DNA of 64,000 nt from Streptomyces sp. TLI_146 (GTDB lineage Bacteria > Actinomycetota > Actinomycetes > Streptomycetales > Streptomycetaceae): NCBI RefSeq assembly GCF_002846415.1, contig NZ_PJMX01000001.1, positions 2,480,001 to 2,544,000 of the forward strand, given 5' to 3'. A program made the translations under genes and the position numbers. Below the pieces are notes generated by a model. That model ran no database searches. It was not told the DNA's origin and was given only the letters and a program-made list of their open reading frames with translations. Positions 38,746 through 46,601 of the stretch are shown in pieces. The first letter of the stretch is position 1, and each line of letters begins with the position of its first letter.

Positions 38746-39397
38746 GCAGGTCGTCCTCGTCTCCCAGCTCGTCCTCGTCGAAGACCGCGCTGACGTCGAA
38801 CCGGCACACCACCCGCTGCGGATCCGCGTGGTCGAACGGCGTGCTCAGCCACTCCCCCGGCTCCGGCAGCTCGTCCGCCGCCGACACCCACAGCGTGGAG
38901 TCGCCCTCCTCCAGGCCGAACTCCTTGTGCCGGGAGGCGATCTCGTCCGGTTCGTACTCCCCGAAGAGCACCCCGAGCGCCGCGTGCACGCTGGTGCCGA
39001 CCACGGCGGCCGCCCGGTCGTCCGCGGCCGAGTCGTCGGCCTCCGGGTCCAGGTCCGCGATCCGCTGGGCCTGGGCGAGCAGCCGCTGGGGTTCCACCAC
39101 CGCGTAGTCGCGGCGGATCAGCACGCTCAGCGCGTTCGGCTCCTCCGGTCCCGTGTAGGGCGGCAGGGAGTCGTCGGCGCCCGGGATCTCGAAGGGGGTG
39201 ACCTCGTCGTACCGGTCGTAGAGCCGCTCGTCGTACGCCTCGGCAGCGGCCGCCAGGGCGTTGAACGCGTCGTACACGGCCGGATCGTCGTCCCCGGTGC
39301 GGCGTTCCACCGCCTCCAGGTGGCGGTCCAGCGCGGCTTTGACCGCGTCGGCGGCGGCACGTACCTCGGCAGCGGAGGGCTGCGCAGCATCAGACAT
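38732..39397 (-). CDS. Conserved actinobacterial protein of unknown function
   Basis: A 221-aa acidic, soluble protein with no signal or membrane segment. The N terminus is helical (SAAEVRAAADAVKAALDRHLEAVE), the middle has LSVLIRRDYAVVEPQRLLAQA, and the C terminus ends in an acidic tail (FDEDELGDEDDLPG). I do not recognise a characterised family. ATG 39397 was chosen; an upstream open extension lacks conserved-looking sequence. It is divergent from the DUF5703 gene with 47 bases between starts, and its stop lies inside a tandem repeat tract. Confidence 0.75.
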   Translation of the reverse strand: MSDAAQPSAAEVRAAADAVKAALDRHLEAVERRTGDDDPAVYDAFNALAAAAEAYDERLYDRYDEVTPFEIPGADDSLPPYTGPEEPNALSVLIRRDYAVVEPQRLLAQAQRIADLDPEADDSAADDRAAAVVGTSVHAALGVLFGEYEPDEIASRHKEFGLEEGDSTLWVSAADELPEPGEWLSTPFDHADPQRVVCRFDVSAVFDEDELGDEDDLPGAS

Positions 39398-39444
39398 AGT
39401 GCAGACGCTATCCGTACCGGGGCTCTGCCCGCACAATAGATGCG

Positions 39445-39633
39445 ATGCCGGAATACGAATTTGTCGACGTGTACGTGCCGCGCGGGGTCTCCCGCAAGGA
39501 CACCACACGCCTGCTGACCGACCACGCCGAGTACGGACACTGGGAGTTGGAGCGACTGAGCCTGCTGCGTGACGGCAGCCGCAGGGTGCGGCTGCGCAGG
39601 CGGATCATCCGCCAGCTGCGCGCCACGTGGTGA
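39445..39633 (+). CDS. DUF5703-family small protein
   Basis: A 62-aa protein beginning MPEYEFVDVYVPRGVSRKD and ending in a strongly basic stretch (RRVRLRRRIIRQLRATW). It is a small conserved streptomycete family of unknown function; charge suggests nucleic acid or membrane-surface contact. A strong terminator follows. Confidence 0.8.
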   Translation: MPEYEFVDVYVPRGVSRKDTTRLLTDHAEYGHWELERLSLLRDGSRRVRLRRRIIRQLRATW

Positions 39634-39651
39634 CGGACATCGGGTGACGAA

Positions 39652-39689
39652 AACGGATCGGGCCCCGCGACTGCGGGGCCCGATCCGTT
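39652..39689. terminator. Strong bidirectional terminator
   Basis: A perfect 17-bp stem (39652-39668 with 39673-39689) with GACT loop, AA-rich on one side and T-containing on the other, lies between the convergent DUF5703 and chpC genes. Confidence 0.9.
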
Positions 39690-39755
39690 CTGTCTGGTTA
39701 TCTCCGCTCTGGTGCACTCCGGTGCGCTCTGCTGCACCTGGTGCGCGGCTCCGCG

Positions 39756-40601
39756 TTACGCGCCGGAGCGGGCCCGGCGGTAGAGCGTGGCTCCGGCGAG
39801 CAGCAGACCCGCGCCGGCCGGGAGGGCGATGCCCGCCGCGTCCGCCCCGGTGTGCGCCAGCGTGCCGGCGGCCTGCGGGCCCGTCACGTTCTGGGTACCC
39901 GAGGTGCCCGAGACGCCCGAGGTGCCCGGGCCGTGCGGGGCGGCCGGGGTGCCCGGGGTGTGCGGGTGCTGGCCCGGCTTGGTCCGGTGGATCGGCTTGA
40001 CCGAGTCACCGGGCTTGCCCGGGTGGTGCGGGGTGCCGGGGTGGTGGGTGCCCGGGTGCTCGCCCTCGCACGGCTCACCGGGCTTGCCGGGGTGGCCCGG
40101 CTTTCCCGGGTGGCCCGGGTGCCCCGGGTGCCCGGGCTTGCCGGGGTGGTGCGGGGTGCCGGGGTGGTGGCCGCCGCCGGACACGTTGGCGCAGTCGTTG
40201 CCGAAGACCGGGTTGAGGGCTCCGATCACGGTGACGCCGTTGCCGCAGGCGTTGACCGGGACGTCGACGGGCGCCTGGACGCTGTTGCCGGAGCCGACGC
40301 CGGGCGAGTCGCTCGCGTGGCCGTGGGCCGTGGCCCCGCCGCCGCCGTGGTGCGAACCACCCTTGTTGACACAGGTGTTGCCCATCGCCGGGTTGAGCAG
40401 CCCGATGATGTTGACGGTGTTGCCGCACGCGTTGACCGGCACATGGATCGGTGCCTGGACCGCGTTGCCGGACAGGACGCCCGGGGAGTCGGTCGCGGCG
40501 CCGTTCGCCTTCGAGTCGGCGTGTGCGTAGCCGCTGCCCATGGCGATGACGCCGGTGGCGGCGGCCATGGTGATCAGGCCTTTTCTGGTGACCTGTCGCA
40601 T
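39756..40601 (-). CDS. chpC: Long chaplin ChpC, sortase-anchored
   Basis: Cell-wall-anchored amyloid-forming surface protein needed for aerial hyphae, 281 aa. A signal peptide ends near AHA-DS. Two chaplin domains follow, each with SPGVxSGN.VQ, PVNxCGN, IGxLNPxxGNxC. A His/Pro/Gly/Lys spacer (about residues 146-200) with Gly at every third position is followed by a Pro/Thr/Gly stretch, then sortase signal LAHTG, a hydrophobic helix and RRARSGA tail. ATG 40601. It lies next to chpH on the same strand, as in S. coelicolor, where expression depends on BldN and the bld/sky cascade. Confidence 0.95.
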   Translation of the reverse strand: MRQVTRKGLITMAAATGVIAMGSGYAHADSKANGAATDSPGVLSGNAVQAPIHVPVNACGNTVNIIGLLNPAMGNTCVNKGGSHHGGGGATAHGHASDSPGVGSGNSVQAPVDVPVNACGNGVTVIGALNPVFGNDCANVSGGGHHPGTPHHPGKPGHPGHPGHPGKPGHPGKPGEPCEGEHPGTHHPGTPHHPGKPGDSVKPIHRTKPGQHPHTPGTPAAPHGPGTSGVSGTSGTQNVTGPQAAGTLAHTGADAAGIALPAGAGLLLAGATLYRRARSGA

Positions 40602-40667
40602 AGGTTGTTCCCTGCCTTCTACCTTCCGGATGCTCCCGGACACCGTTGCGCCCGGGAGTGGGTGCCT

Positions 40668-40706
40668 GGCGGCCCCGGAGTGCATGGCGCGCACTCCGGG
40701 GCCGCC
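40668..40706 (-). terminator. Terminator after chpH
   Basis: A perfect 16-bp stem (40668-40683 with 40691-40706) with a 7-base loop lies between chpH and chpC, suggesting the two chaplin genes have separate transcripts. Confidence 0.85.
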
Positions 40707-40738
40707 GGGCTCAGACCCTCACGGGTTCAGGCTCGACG

Positions 40739-40972
40739 TCACTTGTTGACGCAGACGTTGCCGAAGGCGGGGTTCAGCAGCCCGATCACCGAGATCGTGT
40801 TGCCACAGACGTTCACCGGCACGTGCACGGGCACCTGGATGACGTTGCCCGAGGCGACACCGGGGGAGCCCACAGCGGCGCCCTGCGCACCCGCGTCGGC
40901 GACGGCGAGGCCCGCACCCGCGAGAACCAGACCACCAGTGACAGCCGCAGCAGCGACGACCTTCTTGATCAT
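40739..40972 (-). CDS. chpH: Short chaplin ChpH
   Basis: A 77-aa secreted amyloid surfactant protein. The signal peptide (about residues 1-26, ending AVADA) precedes one chaplin domain with SPGVASGNVIQ, PVNVCGN and LLNPAFGNVC. The two cysteines are the conserved intramolecular pair. The protein assembles at the air-water interface. ATG 40972 has AGGAGG 6 bases upstream. It is transcribed from the AT-richer region up to about 41184. Confidence 0.95.
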   Translation of the reverse strand: MIKKVVAAAAVTGGLVLAGAGLAVADAGAQGAAVGSPGVASGNVIQVPVHVPVNVCGNTISVIGLLNPAFGNVCVNK

Positions 40973-41055
40973 TACTTCCTCCTTGTTGGCAAAGGTGCGA
41001 TCCCAGCCGCGGACCGCACACCCTGTAACGAGGGGGAAGTTATGGGGCTACGAGC

Positions 41056-41084
41056 TTATGAACGCATTCACTCTTTTCAGTCAA
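41056..41084 (-). promoter_or_regulatory. Possible chpH promoter
   Basis: On the minus strand TTGACT (41084-41079) and TCATAA (41061-41056) are separated by 17 bases in a locally AT-rich stretch about 85-110 bases upstream of the chpH start. This is a housekeeping-like arrangement; a BldN-type site is the expected alternative, and I cannot confirm either. Confidence 0.3.
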
Positions 41085-41184
41085 CTACGCACGCGTGGGC
41101 GATTGTTGGTTTGTCGTTTCAGCAAAACGGGCTTCGTACGCGCCACGGGTGCCGCTGTGCCCCGGCACCCGTGGATTCCCCAGG

Positions 41185-42510
41185 TCAGGACGCGTCGATG
41201 AACCGGTCCAGGACCCGCACGCCGAACTTCAGACCGTCCACCGGCACCCGCTCGTCCACGCCGTGGAACATCCCGGCGAAGTCCAGCTCCGGCGGCAGCT
41301 TCAGCGGCGCGAAGCCGAAGCAGCGGATCCCGAGGTCCGCGAACGACTTGGCGTCGGTGCCCGCCGAGAGCATGTACGGCACGGCGCGCGCGATCGGGTC
41401 CTCGGCCACCAGGGCCGTCTGCATGGCGTCGACGAGCGCCCCGTCGAAGGTGGTCTCCAGCGCCTTGTCGGCGTGCACGTCCTCGCGCCTGACCCGGGGC
41501 CCCAGGATCCGGTCGAGGTCGGCGAGGAACTCCTCCTCGTACCCCGGCAGGAAGCGGCCGTCGACGTGCGCGGTCGCCTGCCCGGGAATCACGTTGACCT
41601 TGTAACCGGCGCCCAGCTGGGTCGGGTTGGCGGTGTTCTGGAGGGAGGCGCCGATGAGCTTGGCGATGCCGCCGAGCTTGGCCAGCGTCTCGTCCATGTT
41701 CTCCGGGTCGAGCTCGGTGCCCAGCGCGTCGCCGAGTTCGTCGAGGAAGTGCCGCAGCGTCTTGGTGACGCGCACCGGGAACTTGTGCCGCCCGAGCCGC
41801 CCGACCGCCTCGGAGAGCTCGGTGATGGCGTTGTCCTTGTGGATCATCGAACCGTGCCCGGCGCTGCCGTCCACGGTCAGCTTCATCCAGTGCATGCCCT
41901 TCTGGGCGGTCTCCACGAGGTAGAGCCGCAGGTTCTCGTTGACGGTGAACGAGAAGCCGCCGACCTCGCTGATCGCCTCCGTCACGCCCTCGAACAGGTC
42001 GGGGTGCTTGTCGACGAGGTAGCGGGCCCCGTAGGTGCCGCCCGCCTCCTCGTCGGCGAGGAAGGCCAGCACGATGTCGCGCGGGGGCTTGCGGCCGCTG
42101 CGCAGCCGGTCCCGTACGACCGCGAGGGTCATCGCGTCCATGTCCTTCATGTCGACCGCGCCGCGCCCCCACACGCAGCCGTCCGCGATCTCGCCCGAGA
42201 ACGGGTGGTGCGTCCAGTCGTCGGCGTTGGCCGGGACGACGTCGGTGTGGCCGTGGATGAGCAGCGCGGGCCGCGACGGGTCCTCGCCCTGGATCCGGGC
42301 CACGGTGGAGGCCCGTCCGGTGTGCGACTCGAAGATCTTCGGTTCGAGTCCGACCTCCGCGAGCTTCTCGGCCACGTACTCGGCCGCCGCCCGTTCGCCC
42401 GGACCGGAGTGGTCCCCGTAGTTGCTGGTGTCCATCCTGATCAGCTCGCGACAGAGGTCGACGACCTCGTCCTCGCCGGTCACGCCCCGCGCCGCCTTCG
42501 ACTCGCTCAC
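41185..42510 (-). CDS. M20-family metallopeptidase
   Basis: A 441-aa zinc-dependent peptidase/deacylase of the ArgE/DapE/CPG2 type. Metal ligands appear as LLIHGHTDVVPA (His, Asp), WGRGAVDMKDMDAM (bridging Asp), LADEEAGG (catalytic Glu and ligand Glu), and a C-terminal His in GMFHGVDER. A dimerisation lid domain lies at about 190-320. GTG 42510 follows GGAGG by 8 bases. There is no signal peptide; it is cytoplasmic. Substrate unknown. It is followed on the minus strand by the chaplin region. Confidence 0.92.
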   Translation of the reverse strand: MSESKAARGVTGEDEVVDLCRELIRMDTSNYGDHSGPGERAAAEYVAEKLAEVGLEPKIFESHTGRASTVARIQGEDPSRPALLIHGHTDVVPANADDWTHHPFSGEIADGCVWGRGAVDMKDMDAMTLAVVRDRLRSGRKPPRDIVLAFLADEEAGGTYGARYLVDKHPDLFEGVTEAISEVGGFSFTVNENLRLYLVETAQKGMHWMKLTVDGSAGHGSMIHKDNAITELSEAVGRLGRHKFPVRVTKTLRHFLDELGDALGTELDPENMDETLAKLGGIAKLIGASLQNTANPTQLGAGYKVNVIPGQATAHVDGRFLPGYEEEFLADLDRILGPRVRREDVHADKALETTFDGALVDAMQTALVAEDPIARAVPYMLSAGTDAKSFADLGIRCFGFAPLKLPPELDFAGMFHGVDERVPVDGLKFGVRVLDRFIDAS

Positions 42511-42702
42511 GCTGCTTCCTCCCGCTGCCGCTGCCGCATCTTCAGAGTCCCCCTCATCCTCCCCCGCGCCCCCCGCCCGCCCAAGGGCGGCTTCCCGTCG
42601 ACATACGACGTTCACGCAGGCCACGGGGGTGATCGAGCACCCCCAGATGTTTGCTATTGTTTTCCACGTCGGAACGGGCACGGCCCGCGAGACAGACACC
42701 TT

Positions 42703-42787
42703 GTCCGGGTGGCGGAATGGCAGACGCGCTAGCTTGAGGTGCTAGTGCCCTTTATCGGGCGTGGGGGTTCAAGTCCCCCCTCGGACA
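42703..42787 (+). tRNA. tRNA-Leu (GAG anticodon)
   Basis: The 85 bases fold as a class II tRNA. Acceptor arms GTCCGGG/CTCGGAC (one G-T), anticodon stem CTAGC/GCTAG with loop TTGAGGT (anticodon 42736-42738), a long variable arm, and T arm GGGGG-TTCAAGT-CCCCC are visible. The 3' CCA is not encoded. It reads CUC/CUU leucine codons. A rho-independent terminator begins 8 bases downstream. Confidence 0.96.
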
Positions 42788-42794
42788 CTACTTG

Positions 42795-42819
42795 AAAACC
42801 CCAGCTGAGCTGGGGTTTT
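42795..42819 (+). terminator. tRNA-Leu terminator
   Basis: Perfect 12-bp inverted repeat (42795-42806 with 42808-42819) with four A on one side and TTTT then CTTGTTTT on the other, a classic U-tract terminator ending just before the next gene's start codon. Confidence 0.92.
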
Positions 42820-42827
42820 CTTGTTTT

Positions 42828-43802
42828 GTGAGACGTAGATCCAAGGCCCCGGCCGCCCCCCTCCCCCAACGCGACGGCATCGACCCCGCGCGGCTGCGGC
42901 TGCCCGTCGATGCGGATGGGGCCTGGGGCACGGTCCGGGAGTATCTGGTCGAGCGGTTCGGCGGGGCGATCGGGGCCGGGCGCGTCGAGGCGATGGTGCG
43001 TGGTGGGCGGTTCGTGACCGTCGACGGGCCCGTGGACGACGCGCTGACGTACCGGCCGGGGATGTACGTGTGGTTCCACCGGGACTTCGCCCCCGAGGTG
43101 CCCGTGCCGTTCGGGATCGGGATCGTCCACCGCGACGAGCGGATCGTGGTCGCGGACAAGCCGCACTTCCTGGCCACCACGCCCCGGGGGCGGCACATCA
43201 CCGAGACCGCCGTCGCCCGGCTGCGGCGAGACCTCGCGCTTCCCGGGCTCCAGCCCGCGCACCGCCTCGACCGGCTGACCGCCGGCCTCGCCCTGTTCGT
43301 GGTGCGCCCGCAGGACCGGGGCGCGTACCAGGGCCTGTTCGCCGAGCGGCGGGTGCGCAAGGAGTACGAGGCGGTCGCCCCGTACGACGCGGGCGTGGCG
43401 CTGCCGGTGACCGTGCGCAGCCGGATCGTCAAGGAGCGCGGGGTGATCGCCGCGCGCGAGGAGGCGGGCGAGCCGAACGCCGAGAGCCGGATCGAGCTGG
43501 TCGAGCACCGGGGCGCGCTCGGCCGCTACCGGCTGCTCCCGGCGACCGGGCGCACCCATCAGCTGCGGGTCCACATGAACGGCCTCGGGCTGCCCATCCT
43601 CGGCGACCCGGTGTATCCGGTCGTGACCGAGGAGCCTGCCCCGGACGACTTCAGCCACCCGCTGCAACTGCTGGCGAAGGTGCTGGAGTTCACGGATCCG
43701 GTGGACGGGCGGGAGCGGCGGTTCGAGAGCGGGCTGCGGCTGGCCGCCTGGCCGCGAGCCGAGGCCGAGCGCGAGCGCGAGGGTGATTCATCGGACCAAT
43801 AG
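42828..43802 (+). CDS. RluA-family pseudouridine synthase
   Basis: A 324-aa RNA pseudouridine synthase. The catalytic Asp is in PAHRLDRLTAGL. Other family motifs are IVHRDERIVVADKPHFL, RVRKEYEAVAP and ATGRTHQLRVHMNGLGLPILGDPVYP. The N-terminal ~90 residues look like a diverged S4-like/extension region. GTG 42828 is the best start. It lies 8 bases after the tRNA terminator stem with no Shine-Dalgarno sequence, so the gene may be leaderless or use its own promoter inside the tRNA. Target RNA unknown (rRNA or tRNA). Confidence 0.9.
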   Translation: MRRRSKAPAAPLPQRDGIDPARLRLPVDADGAWGTVREYLVERFGGAIGAGRVEAMVRGGRFVTVDGPVDDALTYRPGMYVWFHRDFAPEVPVPFGIGIVHRDERIVVADKPHFLATTPRGRHITETAVARLRRDLALPGLQPAHRLDRLTAGLALFVVRPQDRGAYQGLFAERRVRKEYEAVAPYDAGVALPVTVRSRIVKERGVIAAREEAGEPNAESRIELVEHRGALGRYRLLPATGRTHQLRVHMNGLGLPILGDPVYPVVTEEPAPDDFSHPLQLLAKVLEFTDPVDGRERRFESGLRLAAWPRAEAEREREGDSSDQ

Positions 43803-43860
43803 CGGTCTACCGAACGGAAATTGGGGTCTCAGGGGTGTCTGGTGCCCCGATACATCTGAT
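43785..43860 (+). promoter_or_regulatory. Candidate operators for the second fucose operon
   Basis: GATTCATCGGA at 43785-43795 equals the first 11 bases of the GntR-gene site, and ATACATCTGAT at 43850-43860 is the reverse complement of ATCAGATGTAT. The latter ends 12 bases before the aldo-keto reductase start, where a repressor would block transcription or initiation. Confidence 0.5.
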
Positions 43861-43872
43861 AAATATGCGGGC

Positions 43873-44820
43873 ATGCGCCTCACCGAGTTGGGCGGCAGCG
43901 GCTGCCTCGTCAGCGCGCTGTCCTTCGGGGCGGCGGGGCTCGGCAACCTCCTGGGCGAGGTCGACGACGCCACCGCGCGGGAGGCGGTCGACGCCGCCTG
44001 GGACGCGGGCGTCCGCTACTTCGACACCGCGCCGCACTACGGCCTCGGCCTCTCCGAGCGCCGGATCGGGGAGGCGCTGCGGGACCGGCCCCGGGACGCG
44101 TACACCGTGTCCACCAAGGTCGGCCGCGTCCTGGAGCCGCTGGCCGAGCCGGCCGGTGACGATCGCGCCGAGGGGTTCGCCGTGCCCGCCACCCACCGCC
44201 GCCGCTGGGACTTCAGCGCGGACGGGGTGCGGCGGAGCATCGAGGACAGCCTCGGGCGGCTCGGCCTCGACCGGATCGACATCGCCCTCCTGCACGACCC
44301 CGACGACCACGCCGAACAGGCCCTGGCCGAGGCCTATCCGGCCCTTGAGCGGCTGCGCGCGGAAGGTGTCGTACGGGCCATAGGGGCCGGGATGAACCAC
44401 GCGGGGCCGCTGGCCCGGTTCGTGCGGGAGACGGACGTGGACGCGGTGCTGTGCGCCGGGCGGTACTCGCTGCTCGACCAGCGGGCGGCGGAGGAGCTGC
44501 TGCCGGAGGCGGCCGCGCGCGGCAAGAGCGTGGTCGTCGGCGGGGTCTTCAACTCGGGGCTGCTCGCCGATCCCCGGCCGGGCGCCCCCTACGACTACGC
44601 CGCCGCGCCCCCGGCCCTCCTGGAGCGGGCGCTGCGGATCAAGGCGGTCTGCGAGCGCCACGGGGTGCCGCTGCGGGCCGCCGCGCTCGCCTTCCCGCTG
44701 CGGCACCCGGCGGTGGCGAGCGTGCTGGTGGGGGCGCGCTCGGCGGCCGAGGTCCGGGACGCGGCCGAGCAGTTCGGGCGGCCGGTGCCGCAGGCGCTGT
44801 GGGAGGAGCTGGGCGTATGA
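43873..44820 (+). CDS. Aldo/keto reductase, probable L-fucose 1-dehydrogenase
   Basis: A 315-aa aldo-keto reductase of the D-threo-aldose/L-fucose dehydrogenase group, oxidising L-fucose to L-fuconolactone with NAD(P). The catalytic tetrad is visible: Asp and Tyr in YFDTAPHYGLG, Lys in VSTKVGR, His in ALLHDPDD. GLSERRIGEAL and VLVGARSAAEVRDA are typical of this subgroup. ATG 43873 lacks a good ribosome site. It is the first of three genes overlapping by 4 bases each, with a mutarotase and a lactonase that complete L-fucose to L-fuconate conversion. Confidence 0.85.
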   Translation: MRLTELGGSGCLVSALSFGAAGLGNLLGEVDDATAREAVDAAWDAGVRYFDTAPHYGLGLSERRIGEALRDRPRDAYTVSTKVGRVLEPLAEPAGDDRAEGFAVPATHRRRWDFSADGVRRSIEDSLGRLGLDRIDIALLHDPDDHAEQALAEAYPALERLRAEGVVRAIGAGMNHAGPLARFVRETDVDAVLCAGRYSLLDQRAAEELLPEAAARGKSVVVGGVFNSGLLADPRPGAPYDYAAAPPALLERALRIKAVCERHGVPLRAAALAFPLRHPAVASVLVGARSAAEVRDAAEQFGRPVPQALWEELGV

Positions 44821-45128
44821 GGGTCGCACTGCACACCAGGGTCCGGAGCGACCGGATCGAGGCGTACGAGGCCGCGCACCGGGAGGTCCCGGCGGAGCTG
44901 GCGGCGGCGATCCGGGCCGCCGGGGTCACCGGGTGGACGATCTGGCGCAGCGGCACCGAGCTGTTCCATGTGATCGAGTGCGCCGACTACGCGCGGCTGC
45001 TCGCCGAGTTGGAGCGGCTGCCCGTCAACGTCGCCTGGCAGGCGCGGATGGCCGAGCTGCTCGACGTCGTCCACGACTACTCCGGCGCGGGGGCGGACGC
45101 CGGGCTGCCGGTGGTGTGGGAGCTGTGA
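44817..45128 (+). CDS. L-rhamnose mutarotase-family protein (6-deoxysugar mutarotase)
   Basis: A 103-aa RhaM-like protein that would interconvert anomers of a 6-deoxyhexose. It shows the family pattern: an N-terminal strand, IEAYEAAHREVPAEL with Tyr/His, TGWTIWRSGTELFHVIE, and a final WEL. It overlaps the dehydrogenase stop (ATGA) and its own stop overlaps the lactonase start (GTGA). In this operon it probably supplies the anomer used by the dehydrogenase. Confidence 0.85.
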   Translation: MRVALHTRVRSDRIEAYEAAHREVPAELAAAIRAAGVTGWTIWRSGTELFHVIECADYARLLAELERLPVNVAWQARMAELLDVVHDYSGAGADAGLPVVWEL

Positions 45129-45988
45129 CGTCCGACGCCGCTATCCGTGTCGTCGACGCGCACCACCACGTGTGGGACCTCTCCGTCCGCGACCAGGAGT
45201 GGCTCGCCGGGCCCGGACTCGCCCCGCTGCGGCGCACCTTCACGCTCGACGAGCTGCGGGCGCAGGCCTCCGGTGTGGCGGCCACCGTGCTCGTGCAGAC
45301 GGTGACCGTGGCCGAGGAGACCCCGGAGTTCCTGGCGCTCGCCGAGGACGACCCTCTCGTACGCGGTGTCGTCGGCTGGACCGATCTCACCGCGCCCGGG
45401 GTCGCCGACGAGCTGGCCCGGCTGCGCGAACTGCCGGGCGGTGAACGCCTTGTGGGGATCCGCCACCAGGTGCAGGGCGAGCGCGACCCCGAGTGGCTGC
45501 TGCGGCCGGACGTGGCCCGGGGGCTGGCGGCGGTCGCGCACGCGGGGCTGGCGTACGACCTGGTGGTCCTCCCCCGCCAGCTGCCCGCCTGTGTGCGGGC
45601 CGCCGAGCTGCACCCCGGCCTCGTCCTCGTCCTCGACCACCTGGGCAAGCCGCCGATCGCCTCGGGCGGGACCGAACCCTGGGGCTCGGCGGTCCGCGCG
45701 CTCGCCGCGCTGCCGAACACCGTCTGCAAGCTGTCGGGCCTGGTCACCGAGGCGGGTCCGGGCTGGAGCGCGGCGAGTCTGCGGCCGTACGCGGACACGG
45801 CTCTGGAGGCGTTCGGACCCGGGCGGCTGATGTACGGCTCGGACTGGCCGGTGTGTCTGCTCGCCGCCTCGTACGGCGAGGTCCTGGACGCGGCACGGGC
45901 GCTGACCGGGGACCTGGGCCCGCACGAGCGGGCCCAGGTCTTCGGCGGCACGGCCGACCGCGTCTACGGGCTCAGTGGCCGCGCTTGA
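45125..45988 (+). CDS. Amidohydrolase, probable L-fucono-1,5-lactonase
   Basis: A 287-aa COG3618-type metal-dependent hydrolase. VVDAHHHVWDL is the metal-binding motif, with LVGIRHQVQGE, VLDHLGKPPI and MYGSDWPVC later. The family includes L-fuconolactonase and L-rhamnonolactonase; with the fucose dehydrogenase and mutarotase upstream, hydrolysis of L-fuconolactone to L-fuconate is the likely reaction. The GTG start 45125 overlaps the mutarotase stop. The 3' end overlaps the convergent hydrolase gene by 17 bases. Confidence 0.87.
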   Translation: MTSDAAIRVVDAHHHVWDLSVRDQEWLAGPGLAPLRRTFTLDELRAQASGVAATVLVQTVTVAEETPEFLALAEDDPLVRGVVGWTDLTAPGVADELARLRELPGGERLVGIRHQVQGERDPEWLLRPDVARGLAAVAHAGLAYDLVVLPRQLPACVRAAELHPGLVLVLDHLGKPPIASGGTEPWGSAVRALAALPNTVCKLSGLVTEAGPGWSAASLRPYADTALEAFGPGRLMYGSDWPVCLLAASYGEVLDAARALTGDLGPHERAQVFGGTADRVYGLSGRA

Positions 45989-46601
45989 TCCACTCGTCCA
46001 GCTGGGGCGCCTCGGCGCCGACCGTGGTCGAGTCGCCGTGGCCGGTCCGTACCACCGTCTCGGGCGGCAGGGTGAGCAGCCGCTCGCGGATCGAGTCGAC
46101 GATCGTCGGGAAGTCGGAGAAGGACCTCCCGGTCGCTCCCGGGCCGCCGGCGAACAGGGTGTCGCCGGTGAAGACCGTGCCCAGCTCCGGGGCGTACAGG
46201 CACACCGCGCCCGGGGCGTGGCCCGGGGTGTGCAGCACGGTCAGATCGGTGCCCGCGACCGTGACGGTCTGGCCGTCGGCCAGTTCGCCGTCGGGGGCAC
46301 GGTCCGGGTGGGTGAGCTTCCACAGCGGCAGGTCGTCGGGGTGCAGGAGCACCGGCGCCCCGGTGGCCTCGGCGAGCTCCGGGGCGGCGTCGATGTGGTC
46401 GTTGTGGGCGTGGGTGCAGACGATCGCGCGCAGGGTGCGGCCGCCGAGCGCGGCCAGGATCGCCTGGGCGTCGTGGGCGGCGTCGACGACGACCGCCTCC
46501 TCGTCGTCGCCGACGATCCACACGTTGTTGTCGACGTCCCAGACGCCGCCGTCCAGCGCGAAGGTGCCGGAGGTGACCAGGTGCTCGATGCGGGCCGCCA
46601 T
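45972..46601 (-). CDS. Metallo-beta-lactamase-fold hydrolase linked to MscR
   Basis: A 209-aa glyoxalase II-like hydrolase. The zinc motif is THAHNDHID. Further ligands lie in LHTPGHAPG (His), FTGDTLF (Asp) and VVRTGHGDST (His). Its start overlaps the stop of the mycothiol-dependent dehydrogenase by one base, so it probably hydrolyses S-formylmycothiol (or another mycothiol thioester) made by that enzyme. That function is inferred from context. It is convergent with the lactonase gene, with a 17-base overlap. Confidence 0.88.
   Translation of the reverse strand: MAARIEHLVTSGTFALDGGVWDVDNNVWIVGDDEEAVVVDAAHDAQAILAALGGRTLRAIVCTHAHNDHIDAAPELAEATGAPVLLHPDDLPLWKLTHPDRAPDGELADGQTVTVAGTDLTVLHTPGHAPGAVCLYAPELGTVFTGDTLFAGGPGATGRSFSDFPTIVDSIRERLLTLPPETVVRTGHGDSTTVGAEAPQLDEWIKRGH

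Noticed and set aside
38566..38891. Collagen-like peptide frames (VTPGG / TPPGV repeats) on both strands
   Set aside because: They arise from the 15-bp tandem repeats, have no ribosome site, and are cut across by a terminator and by the 221-aa gene.
42703..42830. Integration site (att) of a mobile element at the tRNA-Leu 3' end
   Set aside because: No integrase, no duplicated tRNA 3' end and no element-like genes follow; the downstream genes look like ordinary chromosomal metabolism.
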